Source: Abyssalbus ytuae (GTDB lineage: Bacteria; Bacteroidota; Bacteroidia; Flavobacteriales; Flavobacteriaceae). Taken from it: 64,000 nt of DNA. Both the position numbers and the translations under genes were made by a program. Each line of letters starts with the position of its first letter. The stretch's first letter is position 1. Below the pieces are notes generated by a model, which worked only from the letters and a program-made list of their open reading frames with translations, was not told the origin of the DNA and ran no database searches. The DNA lies in NCBI RefSeq assembly GCF_022807975.1, contig NZ_CP094358.1, positions 3,224,001 to 3,288,000 on the forward strand, in the 5' to 3' direction. Below are positions 43,455 to 53,600 of the stretch, piece after piece.

Positions 43455-45746
43455 CTATTTATTGAATGAAAACGAACTCTCAAGTGTTGTGTAAGAACTG
43501 CCGCCTACAAATACTTTAAATTCTCCACTTTCGGCTTCCCATTTATTATTGGCAGTATAAAACTGAATGGTTTCTTCGTCAATTTTAAAAGTAACCGTTT
43601 TAGATTCTCCCGGTTTTAAAGAAACCATCTCAAAATTTTTCAGTTCTCTTACCGGCCTGGTTACACTTCCAACAAGATCTCTTATATAAAGCTGAACAAC
43701 TTCTTTACCTTCATATTTTCCTGTGTTTGTTAAGGTAAAAGAAACATCAATACTTTGCCCGGATCCGAACTCACTTTTAGACAGGCGAAGGTTTTCATAT
43801 TTAAAGGTAGTATAGCTTAAACCATGTCCGAACGGGTATAAAGGAGTGTTAACCTCATCAATATAATGTGTCCAGAAAACCAGGTTTTCACCGGGTATTA
43901 CAGGCCTTCCGGTGTTTTTATAATTGTAATATACCGGTATTTGTCCAACATTCCGGGGGAATGTCATAGGAAGTTTTCCGCTGGGGTTATAATCGCCATA
44001 AAGTACCTGGGCGATTGCATTTCCGCTTTCAGTCCCCAAATGCCATGCTTCAAGAATGGCCGGAATATTTTTATCGGCCCAGTTAATGGTTAAGGGTCTA
44101 CCGTTCATTAATACCAGCACTATGTTTTTGTTTACTGCAAATACTTTTTCCAGAAGTTCCTGTTGTAAGCCCGGTAAATCCAGAGAGGCCCTGCTTCTTC
44201 CTTCTCCGGACTGGTATCCGTATTCTCCAAGGACCATTACAACCACATCGGCATTTTTTGCATTAGCCAGTGCTTTATCCATGCCTTGTTTGTTAGACTT
44301 ATTTATCTTGGTTTCAAATACAAAAGCAGTATTTCCTTCAACAAGTTCTACTCCCTTTGTAAAGTTTATCTTATTGCTATTATATTTTTGGAGCCCTTCT
44401 AAAACAGAAATAGCAGAATTGTCATCGGCTGCCAGACGCCAGCTACCAAGAGGACTGTTTTTGTCATTGGCTAAAGGGCCTATAAGGGCTATTTTTAATC
44501 CTTCTTTTTTTAAAGGAAGTAATTGTTTTTCATTTTTTAAAAGAACGATGGATTTTTTGGCAATATCCAATACGGCTTTACGATTTTCGGAACTTCCAAC
44601 TACTTTACTTTCCCTTTCAGTATCACAATACCTGTAAGGGTCATCAAAAAGCCCCAGTTCAAATTTAACTTTGAGTATTCTTCGGGCGGCATCATCTATT
44701 AAAGATTCATCTATCTTGTCTTCTTTAACCAGTTGTTCAAGGTTTTTAACATATAAATAAGATTCCATATCCATATCGGAACCTGCTGTGACAGCTTGTT
44801 GAGCTGCTTCTTTACCATTACTCGAATAACCATGAACGATCATTTCGCTTATAGAACCCCAATCGGATACCACAAATCCGTTAAAATTCCATTCGTTCTT
44901 AAGTATATCTCTTTGTAAAAATTTATTTCCTGTAGCAGGAATACCATTTAGTTCATTAAATGAATTCATAAAAGTTTTTACATCAGCTTCAACCGATGCT
45001 TTAAACGGAGGAAAGATAACATTTCTGAGGGTAGATAAACCTACATCTACCGTGTTATAGTCCCTTCCTGCCTCAGCAAATCCGTAGCCGGCAAAGTGTT
45101 TGGCACAGGCGGCAATGGTATTGTTTTTTGAAAGGTCATTCCCCTGAAAGCCTTTTATACGGGCATAAGCTATTTTGCTGCCTAAAAAGGTATCCTCTCC
45201 GGCTCCTTCCATCACTCTTCCCCAACGGGCATCGCGTGAGATGTCTACCATAGGGGCAAAAGTCCAGTTTATGCCACTGGCAGATGCTTCATCGGCTGCA
45301 ACTTCGGCAGATTTTTTTATTGCTTCCATATCCCAACTGGCTGCTTCTGCCAACGGAATGGGACTGGTGGTTTTATAACCATGAATAACATCAAATCCTA
45401 TAATTAAAGGAATTCCCAATCTTGATTCTTCAACAGCTATCTTTTGTACTTTTCTGACTTCTTCGACTCCTGTTACATTTAACATAGAACCCACCCACCC
45501 GGATTTTAAATGTTCGTATTTTTTTGCCGCATCCCCGTTGGTTGGTGTAGGACCGGTAACATCCCAAAACCCGTTATACTGATTCATCTGACCTATTTTT
45601 TCCTGTAAGGTCATTATGGATAGCAGGGAGTCTACTTTTTTGTCGATTTCGGTTAGAGGTTTATTAGTGGAATTAACTTGTTCTTTTTTTTGACAACTGA
45701 AGAGAAGAAAAGAGGTAATAATTATAAATATAGCAGATGTTTTCAT
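43455..45746 (-). CDS. bglX: Glycoside hydrolase family 3 beta-glucosidase (lipoprotein)
   Basis: 763 aa, BglX-like length. A lipoprotein signal (MKTSAIFIIITSFLLFSC) places it in the periplasm or membrane with Cys18 lipidated. The GH3 N-terminal barrel has LIIGFDVIHGYKTTSPIPLA and KHFAGYGFAEAGRDYNTVD, and the catalytic nucleophile Asp295 is in FNGFVVSDWGSI. The (alpha/beta)6 domain with GEYGYQSGEGRSRASLDLPG and a C-terminal fibronectin-III-like domain (TNTGKYEGKEVVQLYIRD) complete it. It trims oligosaccharides released by the GH16 enzymes to glucose. A hairpin 18 bases ahead of the start may modulate its expression. The symbol is by resemblance. Confidence 0.93.
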   Translation of the reverse strand: MKTSAIFIIITSFLLFSCQKKEQVNSTNKPLTEIDKKVDSLLSIMTLQEKIGQMNQYNGFWDVTGPTPTNGDAAKKYEHLKSGWVGSMLNVTGVEEVRKVQKIAVEESRLGIPLIIGFDVIHGYKTTSPIPLAEAASWDMEAIKKSAEVAADEASASGINWTFAPMVDISRDARWGRVMEGAGEDTFLGSKIAYARIKGFQGNDLSKNNTIAACAKHFAGYGFAEAGRDYNTVDVGLSTLRNVIFPPFKASVEADVKTFMNSFNELNGIPATGNKFLQRDILKNEWNFNGFVVSDWGSISEMIVHGYSSNGKEAAQQAVTAGSDMDMESYLYVKNLEQLVKEDKIDESLIDDAARRILKVKFELGLFDDPYRYCDTERESKVVGSSENRKAVLDIAKKSIVLLKNEKQLLPLKKEGLKIALIGPLANDKNSPLGSWRLAADDNSAISVLEGLQKYNSNKINFTKGVELVEGNTAFVFETKINKSNKQGMDKALANAKNADVVVMVLGEYGYQSGEGRSRASLDLPGLQQELLEKVFAVNKNIVLVLMNGRPLTINWADKNIPAILEAWHLGTESGNAIAQVLYGDYNPSGKLPMTFPRNVGQIPVYYNYKNTGRPVIPGENLVFWTHYIDEVNTPLYPFGHGLSYTTFKYENLRLSKSEFGSGQSIDVSFTLTNTGKYEGKEVVQLYIRDLVGSVTRPVRELKNFEMVSLKPGESKTVTFKIDEETIQFYTANNKWEAESGEFKVFVGGSSYTTLESSFSFNK

Positions 45747-45763
45747 GAGTGTTAATTTAATAT

Positions 45764-45786
45764 GGAGGCAGAATTTTTCTGCCTCC
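45764..45786. terminator. Strong hairpin between the GH16 lipoprotein and GH3 genes
   Basis: 10-bp stem GGAGGCAGAA / TTCTGCCTCC with a 3-base loop. On the minus strand, the direction of the operon, it is followed only by CATATTAAATT, so it is a poor terminator and more likely a partial terminator or an RNA-stability element. Confidence 0.5.
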
Positions 45787-45816
45787 TTTTATCATATCAT
45801 TTTAAATTTTTTAATG

Positions 45817-47475
45817 TTATTGAAATACTTTTACATAATCAATTTCCATAGTTGCTTCTGTAAAAGCAGGATCGATAGTACCTCCCAAAGTTCCTCCCAT
45901 GGCTATATTGAGAATAAGAAACTGATTGGCATTAAAAGGCCAGGTATCGGCATTTTTATCCTCAGGATTATAGGTGTAAAATATTTCGTCATCAACTAAA
46001 AAGCTGATTTGATTTTCTGACCAGTTTACAGAGTAGACATGAAATTCTGTGGTAGCATCCGGTACAGAAAAATCTTCTTTATTTTGGGTGTCTCCCGAGC
46101 TGGAAGGGGTATGTAAAGCCGATCCTATTATTCCGGGATTGTTACCTACGTGTTCCATGATATCAATTTCGCCACAGGCTGGCCATCCTACATCTGAAAA
46201 ATTAGCACCTAACATCCAGATAGCCGGCCAGGTACCACCGCCGGAAGGTAATTTGGCTCTTACATCAACCCGGCCATGTGTAAATTCAAATTTATCCTGA
46301 GTTTTCAGCCTGGCGGAAGTATAATTACTGCCACTAAAGCTTTCGGCTTTGGCAATAATTTTTAGCACTCCGTCTTCAACTATAACATTATCGGCTCTGT
46401 CGGTATAATATTGCTCTTCATTATTACCCCAACCATTGGTTCCTGTTCCTGTATCATAACTCCATTTAGCTGCATCCGGTGTACCATTGGTATCAAATTC
46501 TTCAGTAAATACTTCGGTAGTATATTCTACATCAAGCGATTGTTCATCTCCTTCTCCCTCTTCATCGGAAGTAATGATAAACCACCAGTCAAATTCATTG
46601 TTGCCATCGGTAGTTCTTAAAAGTAATTCACCAGGCACAGACCTGTCAAAAATTTCATAGCGATGGTCACCGCCTGTATAGTAACCAATGAAGCCTAATC
46701 CGGTTAAAGTTATGGTTTCAACTCCACCGGGAGCAATTATTATCCAGTTTTCAGAATAGTCATGATATGCATAATTTTCAACATCGGCACTATTTACTGT
46801 TCCGGGACCTGCGTTTAATTCATCAATTAAATCAACACGACCAAAAACAGTACCTGTAATATCTTCTGTAGGGTTGTCATTTGTGTTATCGGTAATATGT
46901 GTAAATGTACCGTCTGAACTGAAAATATATCTGTCGTCATACATACCTAAACCAGCTTTTTCATCAGGTCCTGCTCCATACCATTCTGTAGGTGTAGTGC
47001 CACCTACAGGCCCTAATCCAAAGTGACCGGATTTTTCAGATTTAATTCTCCAGGTTTTCGAACCACTGCCTACCAGTTTTTGTAACAAGTCGGCCGGAGG
47101 AGAGTAAGTAGCTAATACATTTACAGAAATTGTGGAGGAGGAAGAGGCACCTCCTGTTCCGTAAGCGATAGCTGTAACCGTGTAAGTATTAACTCCCAAA
47201 TTTGAAAAAACGATGGAGGCCGAACCTAAAGGAGCATGATAAGTTACATCATTATATACAAACCTGTAACTTATGGCATTATCTGCCTTAACAGTAAAAA
47301 TTACTTCCCCGCTACCATCCCCGTTAGGGTTATCGGTATCCTGTCCTACAATTTCAGGGGTAACTACAAGATTTGTAGGTGTTATTATTTCTCCTATTGA
47401 CTTGTCATCGTCTTCACAACTTGAAACAATAACCATTAAGAAGAAGACACCTAATATTAATTTTAATTTTTTCAT
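45817..47475 (-). CDS. Surface GH16 beta-glucanase lipoprotein (laminarinase-like)
   Basis: 552 aa from the preferred ATG (MKKLKLILGVFFLMVIVSSC); the frame is open 13 codons further up. Cys20 is followed by EDDDK, an acidic run like the lipoprotein export signal that sends Bacteroidota lipoproteins to the cell surface. A PKD-like domain (about 30-125) and a second beta-rich domain beginning QKLVGSGSKTWRI (about 135-310) precede the GH16 domain (about 321-552), with WGNNEEQYY and the catalytic EIDIMEHVG (Glu436 and Glu441). It probably cuts glucan at the surface to sizes SusCD can import. It has no T9SS domain. Confidence 0.92.
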   Translation of the reverse strand: MKKLKLILGVFFLMVIVSSCEDDDKSIGEIITPTNLVVTPEIVGQDTDNPNGDGSGEVIFTVKADNAISYRFVYNDVTYHAPLGSASIVFSNLGVNTYTVTAIAYGTGGASSSSTISVNVLATYSPPADLLQKLVGSGSKTWRIKSEKSGHFGLGPVGGTTPTEWYGAGPDEKAGLGMYDDRYIFSSDGTFTHITDNTNDNPTEDITGTVFGRVDLIDELNAGPGTVNSADVENYAYHDYSENWIIIAPGGVETITLTGLGFIGYYTGGDHRYEIFDRSVPGELLLRTTDGNNEFDWWFIITSDEEGEGDEQSLDVEYTTEVFTEEFDTNGTPDAAKWSYDTGTGTNGWGNNEEQYYTDRADNVIVEDGVLKIIAKAESFSGSNYTSARLKTQDKFEFTHGRVDVRAKLPSGGGTWPAIWMLGANFSDVGWPACGEIDIMEHVGNNPGIIGSALHTPSSSGDTQNKEDFSVPDATTEFHVYSVNWSENQISFLVDDEIFYTYNPEDKNADTWPFNANQFLILNIAMGGTLGGTIDPAFTEATMEIDYVKVFQ

Positions 47476-47491
47476 CTTTTTCACTTTAAAT

Positions 47492-49150
47492 TTAATTATG
47501 ATAGTTGAAATCATCTATATAAGCTATTACAGTATCTGTGTTATTTTCTGAATTAATTTGCAGAACTATTCTATTCAGATCTGTTCTATCTACAGGAGCC
47601 GTAGTTATCGTACTCCAGTTAATATAAGAGTCATTTGCAAAATCAAAGGTAACTTCCTGCCATTGATCCAGTACTATAGGTTTTATTATTTCAGTTTGGG
47701 TGGTCCAGGGTTCGGCTGCTGTACCATCTTGGAGTTTCAAGGAAATTTGATTTGGCTGACTTCCGGAAATACTGGATGACGGAACATATATTTTTAATCT
47801 GAATATGTTGTATTGAGACAAGTCCAAATTTGAGCCCCAATCAAAACGAATGTTAGCATATAGTTCTCCGGTATCATTATATTCTAAAACCGTATTAGAA
47901 GTGTTAATTCCTTCCTGGAACGGGTTGGTATAATTGTTATCCATTCCACAGTTGTCTCCTGCCCAGGTAGTTATATTTCCGCTTCCTTCAAAATCATCAA
48001 AAATAATTGATTCGGTTCCGGATCCTTCTTTCCAGAAATAGATATTGTCTATAAATACAGTTCCTGCTGCCCATGGTGTGCCCACAAATTTTAATTGAAA
48101 AATTTCAGTAACTGTTAGCCCCTGATCTGTGTAAGCAGAAACGGGAATGTTTATACTTGTCCAATTATTTGGATTTAAATCAGATGTTACAGGAGCTTCA
48201 GTAACAGTACCTGCAGCGTTGTTAATTATAGATGTTTCCAGTTGAGTGACAACATCAGTAGTCCATACATCCAGATGTAAATATTCCATTGCCGATATAT
48301 CTACAGTAGTACCATCTTCTAAGGCAATGCCCTGATAGCTAATATTAGTATACTGAAGTATTTCATCACCATTTAAATCGAACATGGCCCAGGAACTTCC
48401 TTGACCTCCCTGGCCCCAGTCGGGAAAATAGTTGGTTCCGGGAACATTATCATAGGCACTACTGAAAATAGAAATAACATCTTCCTCAGCTCTTGCCGGA
48501 GGGGTGGGAGCAGAGGTCAGTGGTTGTAAGATTGCTGTTACCTCAAAATCTTCCTCAATATATTCTGCAGTTTCTATAGCTGCTCCTTTTGCAACAACTG
48601 TTATGGTGTATAAACCGGCATCTTGATATGTATATGAAATGGTTTCGCCTATGTTGGCAGATAGTGGTTCATCGGGGTCATTTTCCCCAAAATATACATC
48701 AAAAGATTGTGCATTATCGGCGGTTGCCGTTACATTTACAGTTTTGGAGAGTGTGCCATCATTTTCAATCGCCACTTCCAGATTTTCAGGAGGATCAAAG
48801 GCTACAACAAGATTTTGTTTGGATTCAGTAGTTTTTGAATTGATTCCGCGGGCAATCACTGTAATTTCATACTCTCCTTCAGCATATATATGTTTTATAT
48901 TGCTGCCCGGTTGTACGTTTGTGTAAGTTTCTGACCCGTCACCCGGTACAATATCAAAGGTGCTAACCCCAGTTCCTGATGGAGTAAGAGTTACCACACC
49001 TGAGTTATCCTGGCTTACTGTAGCCAGTACTGATACTTCTGATGGTGCCGTAGCATTATCTATAAAAGAAGTATCTAATTCCCGTTCTGAACAAGCTATA
49101 ATAAGACTTAACCCCAGAACAATACTTAATATAAAATTCAATATTTTCAT
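47492..49150 (-). CDS. Surface glycan-binding lipoprotein (SusE/SGBP-like)
   Basis: 552 aa. Lipoprotein signal MKILNFILSIVLGLSLIIAC with Cys20. Two PKD-like domains (about 30-118 and 122-208; GDGSETYTNVQPGSNIKHIY and GLYTITVVAKGA) act as spacers. Two jelly-roll modules follow, about 235-372 (ending GTVFIDNIYFW) and about 380-552 (starting SIIFDDFEGSGNITTWAGDN, ending AYIDDFNYHN), which are the likely sugar-binding parts. No catalytic motif. It lies directly after SusD and 16 bases before the GH16 lipoprotein, the normal place for a surface glycan-binding protein that hands substrate to the enzyme and SusCD. Confidence 0.85.
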   Translation of the reverse strand: MKILNFILSIVLGLSLIIACSERELDTSFIDNATAPSEVSVLATVSQDNSGVVTLTPSGTGVSTFDIVPGDGSETYTNVQPGSNIKHIYAEGEYEITVIARGINSKTTESKQNLVVAFDPPENLEVAIENDGTLSKTVNVTATADNAQSFDVYFGENDPDEPLSANIGETISYTYQDAGLYTITVVAKGAAIETAEYIEEDFEVTAILQPLTSAPTPPARAEEDVISIFSSAYDNVPGTNYFPDWGQGGQGSSWAMFDLNGDEILQYTNISYQGIALEDGTTVDISAMEYLHLDVWTTDVVTQLETSIINNAAGTVTEAPVTSDLNPNNWTSINIPVSAYTDQGLTVTEIFQLKFVGTPWAAGTVFIDNIYFWKEGSGTESIIFDDFEGSGNITTWAGDNCGMDNNYTNPFQEGINTSNTVLEYNDTGELYANIRFDWGSNLDLSQYNIFRLKIYVPSSSISGSQPNQISLKLQDGTAAEPWTTQTEIIKPIVLDQWQEVTFDFANDSYINWSTITTAPVDRTDLNRIVLQINSENNTDTVIAYIDDFNYHN

Positions 49151-49163
49151 AACATTTTATTTT

Positions 49164-50681
49164 TTAGTTATACCCGGGGTTTTGTTCCCACCTGTTCCCT
49201 GCTAATTCAATTTCAATTCTTGGAATTGGGAATAAAACATTTTTAGCTTCAAATGTTTTATCAACTTCTAAAGTGCCGTCATCCAAACGGTCAATACCGT
49301 TATTATTTTCAATTTCTTCTTCTGCTTTTCCGGTTCTTATTAAATCAAAGAAACGTTGGCCTTCACCAGCTAGTTCCAGTCTTCTTTCTAACCATATATT
49401 TTCCAAAGTGGCCGGAACTCTGTGATTGGTATCTCCAAAAGCCCTGTCTCTCACTGCATCCAGCAAAGCCTGCGGATCTCTTACAGGGGTAGTAGCTCTT
49501 AAATTAGCTTCTGCCGCCATTAATAGTACATCTGAATAGCGTATAGCCCTGTAATTATTGCTGTGGTTTATATGTGAATCTTCCAGAATAGCTTCATCAT
49601 AGGGGATATATTTTTTATTGAAATATCCTGTATGGGCGTCACCTTTTAAATAGGTTACATCGGGGTGTGATGCCACAAAATCTTCAATGTTAAAAATTGT
49701 AGCATCTAATCGTGTATCACCTGGCTCATAAAGATCAACCAGTTCCTGTACAGGAATATTAAAACTATAACCATCATCATAAGGCTCGTAGTTTCCACCT
49801 CTGAACCGTGGCCCCATGAAACCTACTGCAATGTTTCCTTCTACACATACAAAACAATCGAAACTGGCGCCTTCGCTTCCGCCAAAGTACTGTATTTCAA
49901 AAACGGATTCTGCATTGTTTTCATTTTCATTGAGAAAAATGGTGCTGAAATCCTGTATCAGGCTGTATTGTCCTGATTCTATGACTTCATTTAAAACAGA
50001 AGCACTTTCGGAAAATTTATCTTGAAATAAATAGATTTTACCTAATAAAGCTAATGCAGCTCCTTTTGTAACTTTTCCCGGTTGAGATTGTTGCCATGGC
50101 AAATCATCAATAGCAGTTAAAAGATCTTGTTCAAGTTGTGCATAAACTTCAGCTTTGGGAGTGCGGTCTATTGCCTGAGTTTCTTCAATAGTGATTCTTT
50201 TATCTGTATAAAGAGGTACATCTCCAAAGAATTTAACCAATTCAAAATAAAAATAAGACCTTAAAAACAAATTTTCAGCGATTATTTGATCTTTGCCTTC
50301 AAAATCTGTTTTGTTTTTAAACTCCATGATGTAGTTTGCCCTGCTTATACCGGCATACATCCATTGGAAAATATTTCTAAGAGCTCCATTATCAGGAGTA
50401 TGAATCATATCATCAATTTGTTGCCAGTCAAGTACATCGGTTGCATTTTCACCACCGCAAAGGCTATTATCGGATGCTATTTCTCCAAGAATGTTATTAA
50501 GGTAGGTGGTTGACAAAAGGTCGTAAACGCCTATCAAAGCATTTTCATAATCGTCAGAGGAGTTAAAATAATCTTCTGAGTTTTCTCGACCGGGAGGTAA
50601 AATATCCACGTAATCGTCACAAGACTGAATACCTAAAATAAGTATCAGGATTGCAGTAATATGTTTTATTTTTTTATTCAT
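49164..50681 (-). CDS. susD: SusD/RagB family nutrient-binding lipoprotein
   Basis: 505 aa, standard SusD length. Lipoprotein signal with Cys21 (LILGIQSC). SusD landmarks: YVDILPPGRENSEDYFNSSDDYENA at the start, NYIMEFKNKTDFEGKDQI, LRSYFYFELVKFFGDVPLYT, a tetratricopeptide-like region (GKVTKGAALALLGKIYLF), and the C-terminal IWLERRLELAGEGQRFFDLIRTGKA and FPIPRIEIELAGNRWEQNPGY. It binds glycan on top of the SusC barrel. It begins 12 bases after susC. The symbol names the family, not a proven substrate. Confidence 0.95.
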   Translation of the reverse strand: MNKKIKHITAILILILGIQSCDDYVDILPPGRENSEDYFNSSDDYENALIGVYDLLSTTYLNNILGEIASDNSLCGGENATDVLDWQQIDDMIHTPDNGALRNIFQWMYAGISRANYIMEFKNKTDFEGKDQIIAENLFLRSYFYFELVKFFGDVPLYTDKRITIEETQAIDRTPKAEVYAQLEQDLLTAIDDLPWQQSQPGKVTKGAALALLGKIYLFQDKFSESASVLNEVIESGQYSLIQDFSTIFLNENENNAESVFEIQYFGGSEGASFDCFVCVEGNIAVGFMGPRFRGGNYEPYDDGYSFNIPVQELVDLYEPGDTRLDATIFNIEDFVASHPDVTYLKGDAHTGYFNKKYIPYDEAILEDSHINHSNNYRAIRYSDVLLMAAEANLRATTPVRDPQALLDAVRDRAFGDTNHRVPATLENIWLERRLELAGEGQRFFDLIRTGKAEEEIENNNGIDRLDDGTLEVDKTFEAKNVLFPIPRIEIELAGNRWEQNPGYN

Positions 50682-50693
50682 AATTCAATTTTT

Positions 50694-53600
50694 TTAGAAT
50701 GTTAAGTTTACACCGGTAGTTATTGATCGGGTTTGTGGGTACTGCCCAAGATCAACACCTGCACTTAAAGGATCCTGATTAGAAATATCAGGGTTATAAC
50801 CTCTGTATTTTGTGAATGTGTAGAGATTATTTACTGCTACATACAGCCTTAATTTATCAATTCCTGTTTTTTCCAATACTGATACAGGAAGTGAATATCC
50901 CAATTGTACATTTTGAATTCTTAAATAGGATCCGTCCTCTACAAAAAAGTCAGAGAAAAGGAAGTTATTGGAAGCATCGGTAGAGGCTCTTGGGACTGAA
51001 TTGGAAGTTCCTTCTCCTGTCCAACGATCGAGGTATAAAATCGATTTGTTGCTATATGTTAAGAAGCGCTCATAACTCCTTACTATATCATTGCCTATAG
51101 AGGCATACAGAGAGGTTGAAAAATCAAAGTCTTTGTAGCCAATGTTTAAATTGAAGCCCATAGTTACATCCGGTATGGGATTGCCTATTACAGTTTTATC
51201 ATCATTGCTGCCAAATTCAACCACACCATCACCATCTAAATCCATATATTTAATATCTCCGGGTTGGGCTCCTTCCTGATATTTTTCAGGTATGCCATCG
51301 TTGTTTGAGTCAACTGTGTTCAATGCATCTATTTCTGCCTGGTTTTGGTATATTCCGTCTGTTTTTAATCCGTAAAAAACTCCTATTGGTAAACCTGTCT
51401 GGAACCGGGAAGTTTGTTGGTTTAATCCAAATAGGCCTCCTGATATAAAACCTGCTGCGTTGTTTACTTCCAGGGCTTTATTTTTTATGGTAGTTAAATT
51501 ATAACCTACGCCAATTCTGAAATCATCAGAAAAATTATGGTTGTAATTAATAGCTACATCTATACCTTTGTTTTCAATGGTACCTGCATTAATTACCGGT
51601 GCTGAACTACCACCAGCTCCAGATCCTACTAATGCAGAAGTTTCAGGTACTAATAATAAATCTTCTGTTTTTTTTATGTAATAGTCGAAGGTCAGGCTTA
51701 ATTCATTGTTCAAGAGATCCATATCCAAACCTAAATTTGTTTGTTTATTGGTTTCCCATTTTAGATTAGGGTTAGCTAAAGGGCCCACTGCATTACCATA
51801 AGTCAGAATGTCATTAAAAGGGTAAGCAGCTTCTGCATTGGCTCCCTGTAAAAAGCCCAACCATCTGTAACTACCTATTTTATCATTTCCGGTAATACCC
51901 CAACTTCCTCTTAATTTAAGCCTGTTTATAGGTTCAATATTTACGAAATCCTCATCAGTTACCACCCAACCTGCTGAAAAAGATGGGAAGTAACCTATTC
52001 TGTCATTAGGCCCAAACCTACTGGATGCATCACGTCTCAACATTGCAGAGAGTAGATATTTTCCTTTGTAGTCGTATTGAATCCTGCCAAAAAGAGAATA
52101 CCATCTGTCTTCATTTATAGAAGAGGTAGGGTCTAATTTTTTATTTATGGTATTATCGGTAATTTTCAATGCAGGTTCAGAGTCAGGATCGTTTGGATCA
52201 ACAATATTGCCATCATCATCCAAAAGATTTCCGTTACTATCACGTACAAATTCTGTAGTCACAAACTCATCATAAATATTAGATTGAGTGTTTCTTAAAT
52301 AGGCATTATCCCAGGTATCAGGTCCAGTTACTAAATATCCACTCGCAAAATTACCTTTATATTCTTCACTTCTTATGGATGCCCCAAGTAATGCATTAAA
52401 GTTATGGTCACCAAAAGATTTTTTATAATCAATAAAGCCTTCCCATGTGTAATCGATATAATTTTCTACGTTTTCATTTACTATACTATATAAATCTCTG
52501 TCTCCATTATCATTTGTATCAAGATTAAAATTACCATTAGTATCTAAAGAAACATTATTTACTACTTTGTTTTGTCCATAGTATTGGAGAGGGGAGTAGC
52601 TTCTATATCTTACATCTGCATAGTTAAAATTAAAACGGGTGGTTGCTTTCAGATCTTCTATAACATCATAAGCCAGCTCAATTTTACCGGTAAATCTATT
52701 TGTTTTTGTTTCGTTGTATGTGTTATGTATTAAAGCCAGCGGGTTAATGATTTCATTGCCTTGTTCTGTTCCTATGAAGGAAAAACCATTGGATATAGCC
52801 GGGTCAATAGAATCATCATAAACCGGAGTTAAAGGAGATGCATTAAGGGCATAGTATAATGCTGAACCTCGTCCGCTTTCCGGAATAGTTTTACGTTTTA
52901 CATTGGTGTATAAAATAAAAGTGTTCAATTTCAGATTATCGGTTAAATCAATTCCCAGATCATTTTTTAATGTCCATCTGTAAAAATTTGATTTATCACT
53001 TTCTATAATGCCTTCCTGGCCAAAATAGCTACCACTTATTCCGTAGGTTACTTTGTCAGATCCTCCGTTTACATTTAAATTATGACTAAATATAGGAGCG
53101 GTATTAAATAACTCGTCTTGCCAATCGGTACCTTTTCCTAAATTTTGAAGATTGGTATAAGGAATGGGATTTCCGTCTGCTGCTTCAGTTTCGTTAACAT
53201 ATGCCGCATATTCGGTAGCATTCATAAGCTCCAATTGATTAGATGCTTCCTGAAATGATACATATGAGTTATACGAGAACTTAGTAGGGCTCCCCTTTTT
53301 ACCACTTTTAGTAGTAACTAAAATTACACCATTGGCAGCCTGAACTCCATAAATTGCGGAACTGGCGTCTTTGATGATGTCTATTTTTTCAATATCATTG
53401 GGATCAATAACACTGAGATCACCACCCATATTTACACCGTTAATAATAACCAGAGGACTATTGTCGCCATTTGTGGTAATACCCCTAATCCTGATGTTTA
53501 ATGAGGATCCCGGAGACCCGGAATTAGCATTTACCTGAACACCTGCCACACTGCCTTGAAGAGCTTCTTCTATACGGGCAGGGTTTGTTTCGGTTATTTT

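Noticed and set aside
44056-44637. 193-aa open frame on the + strand
   Set aside because: Lies wholly antisense inside the GH3 beta-glucosidase gene; composition (Ser/Leu rich) is that of a mirror frame, with no domain.
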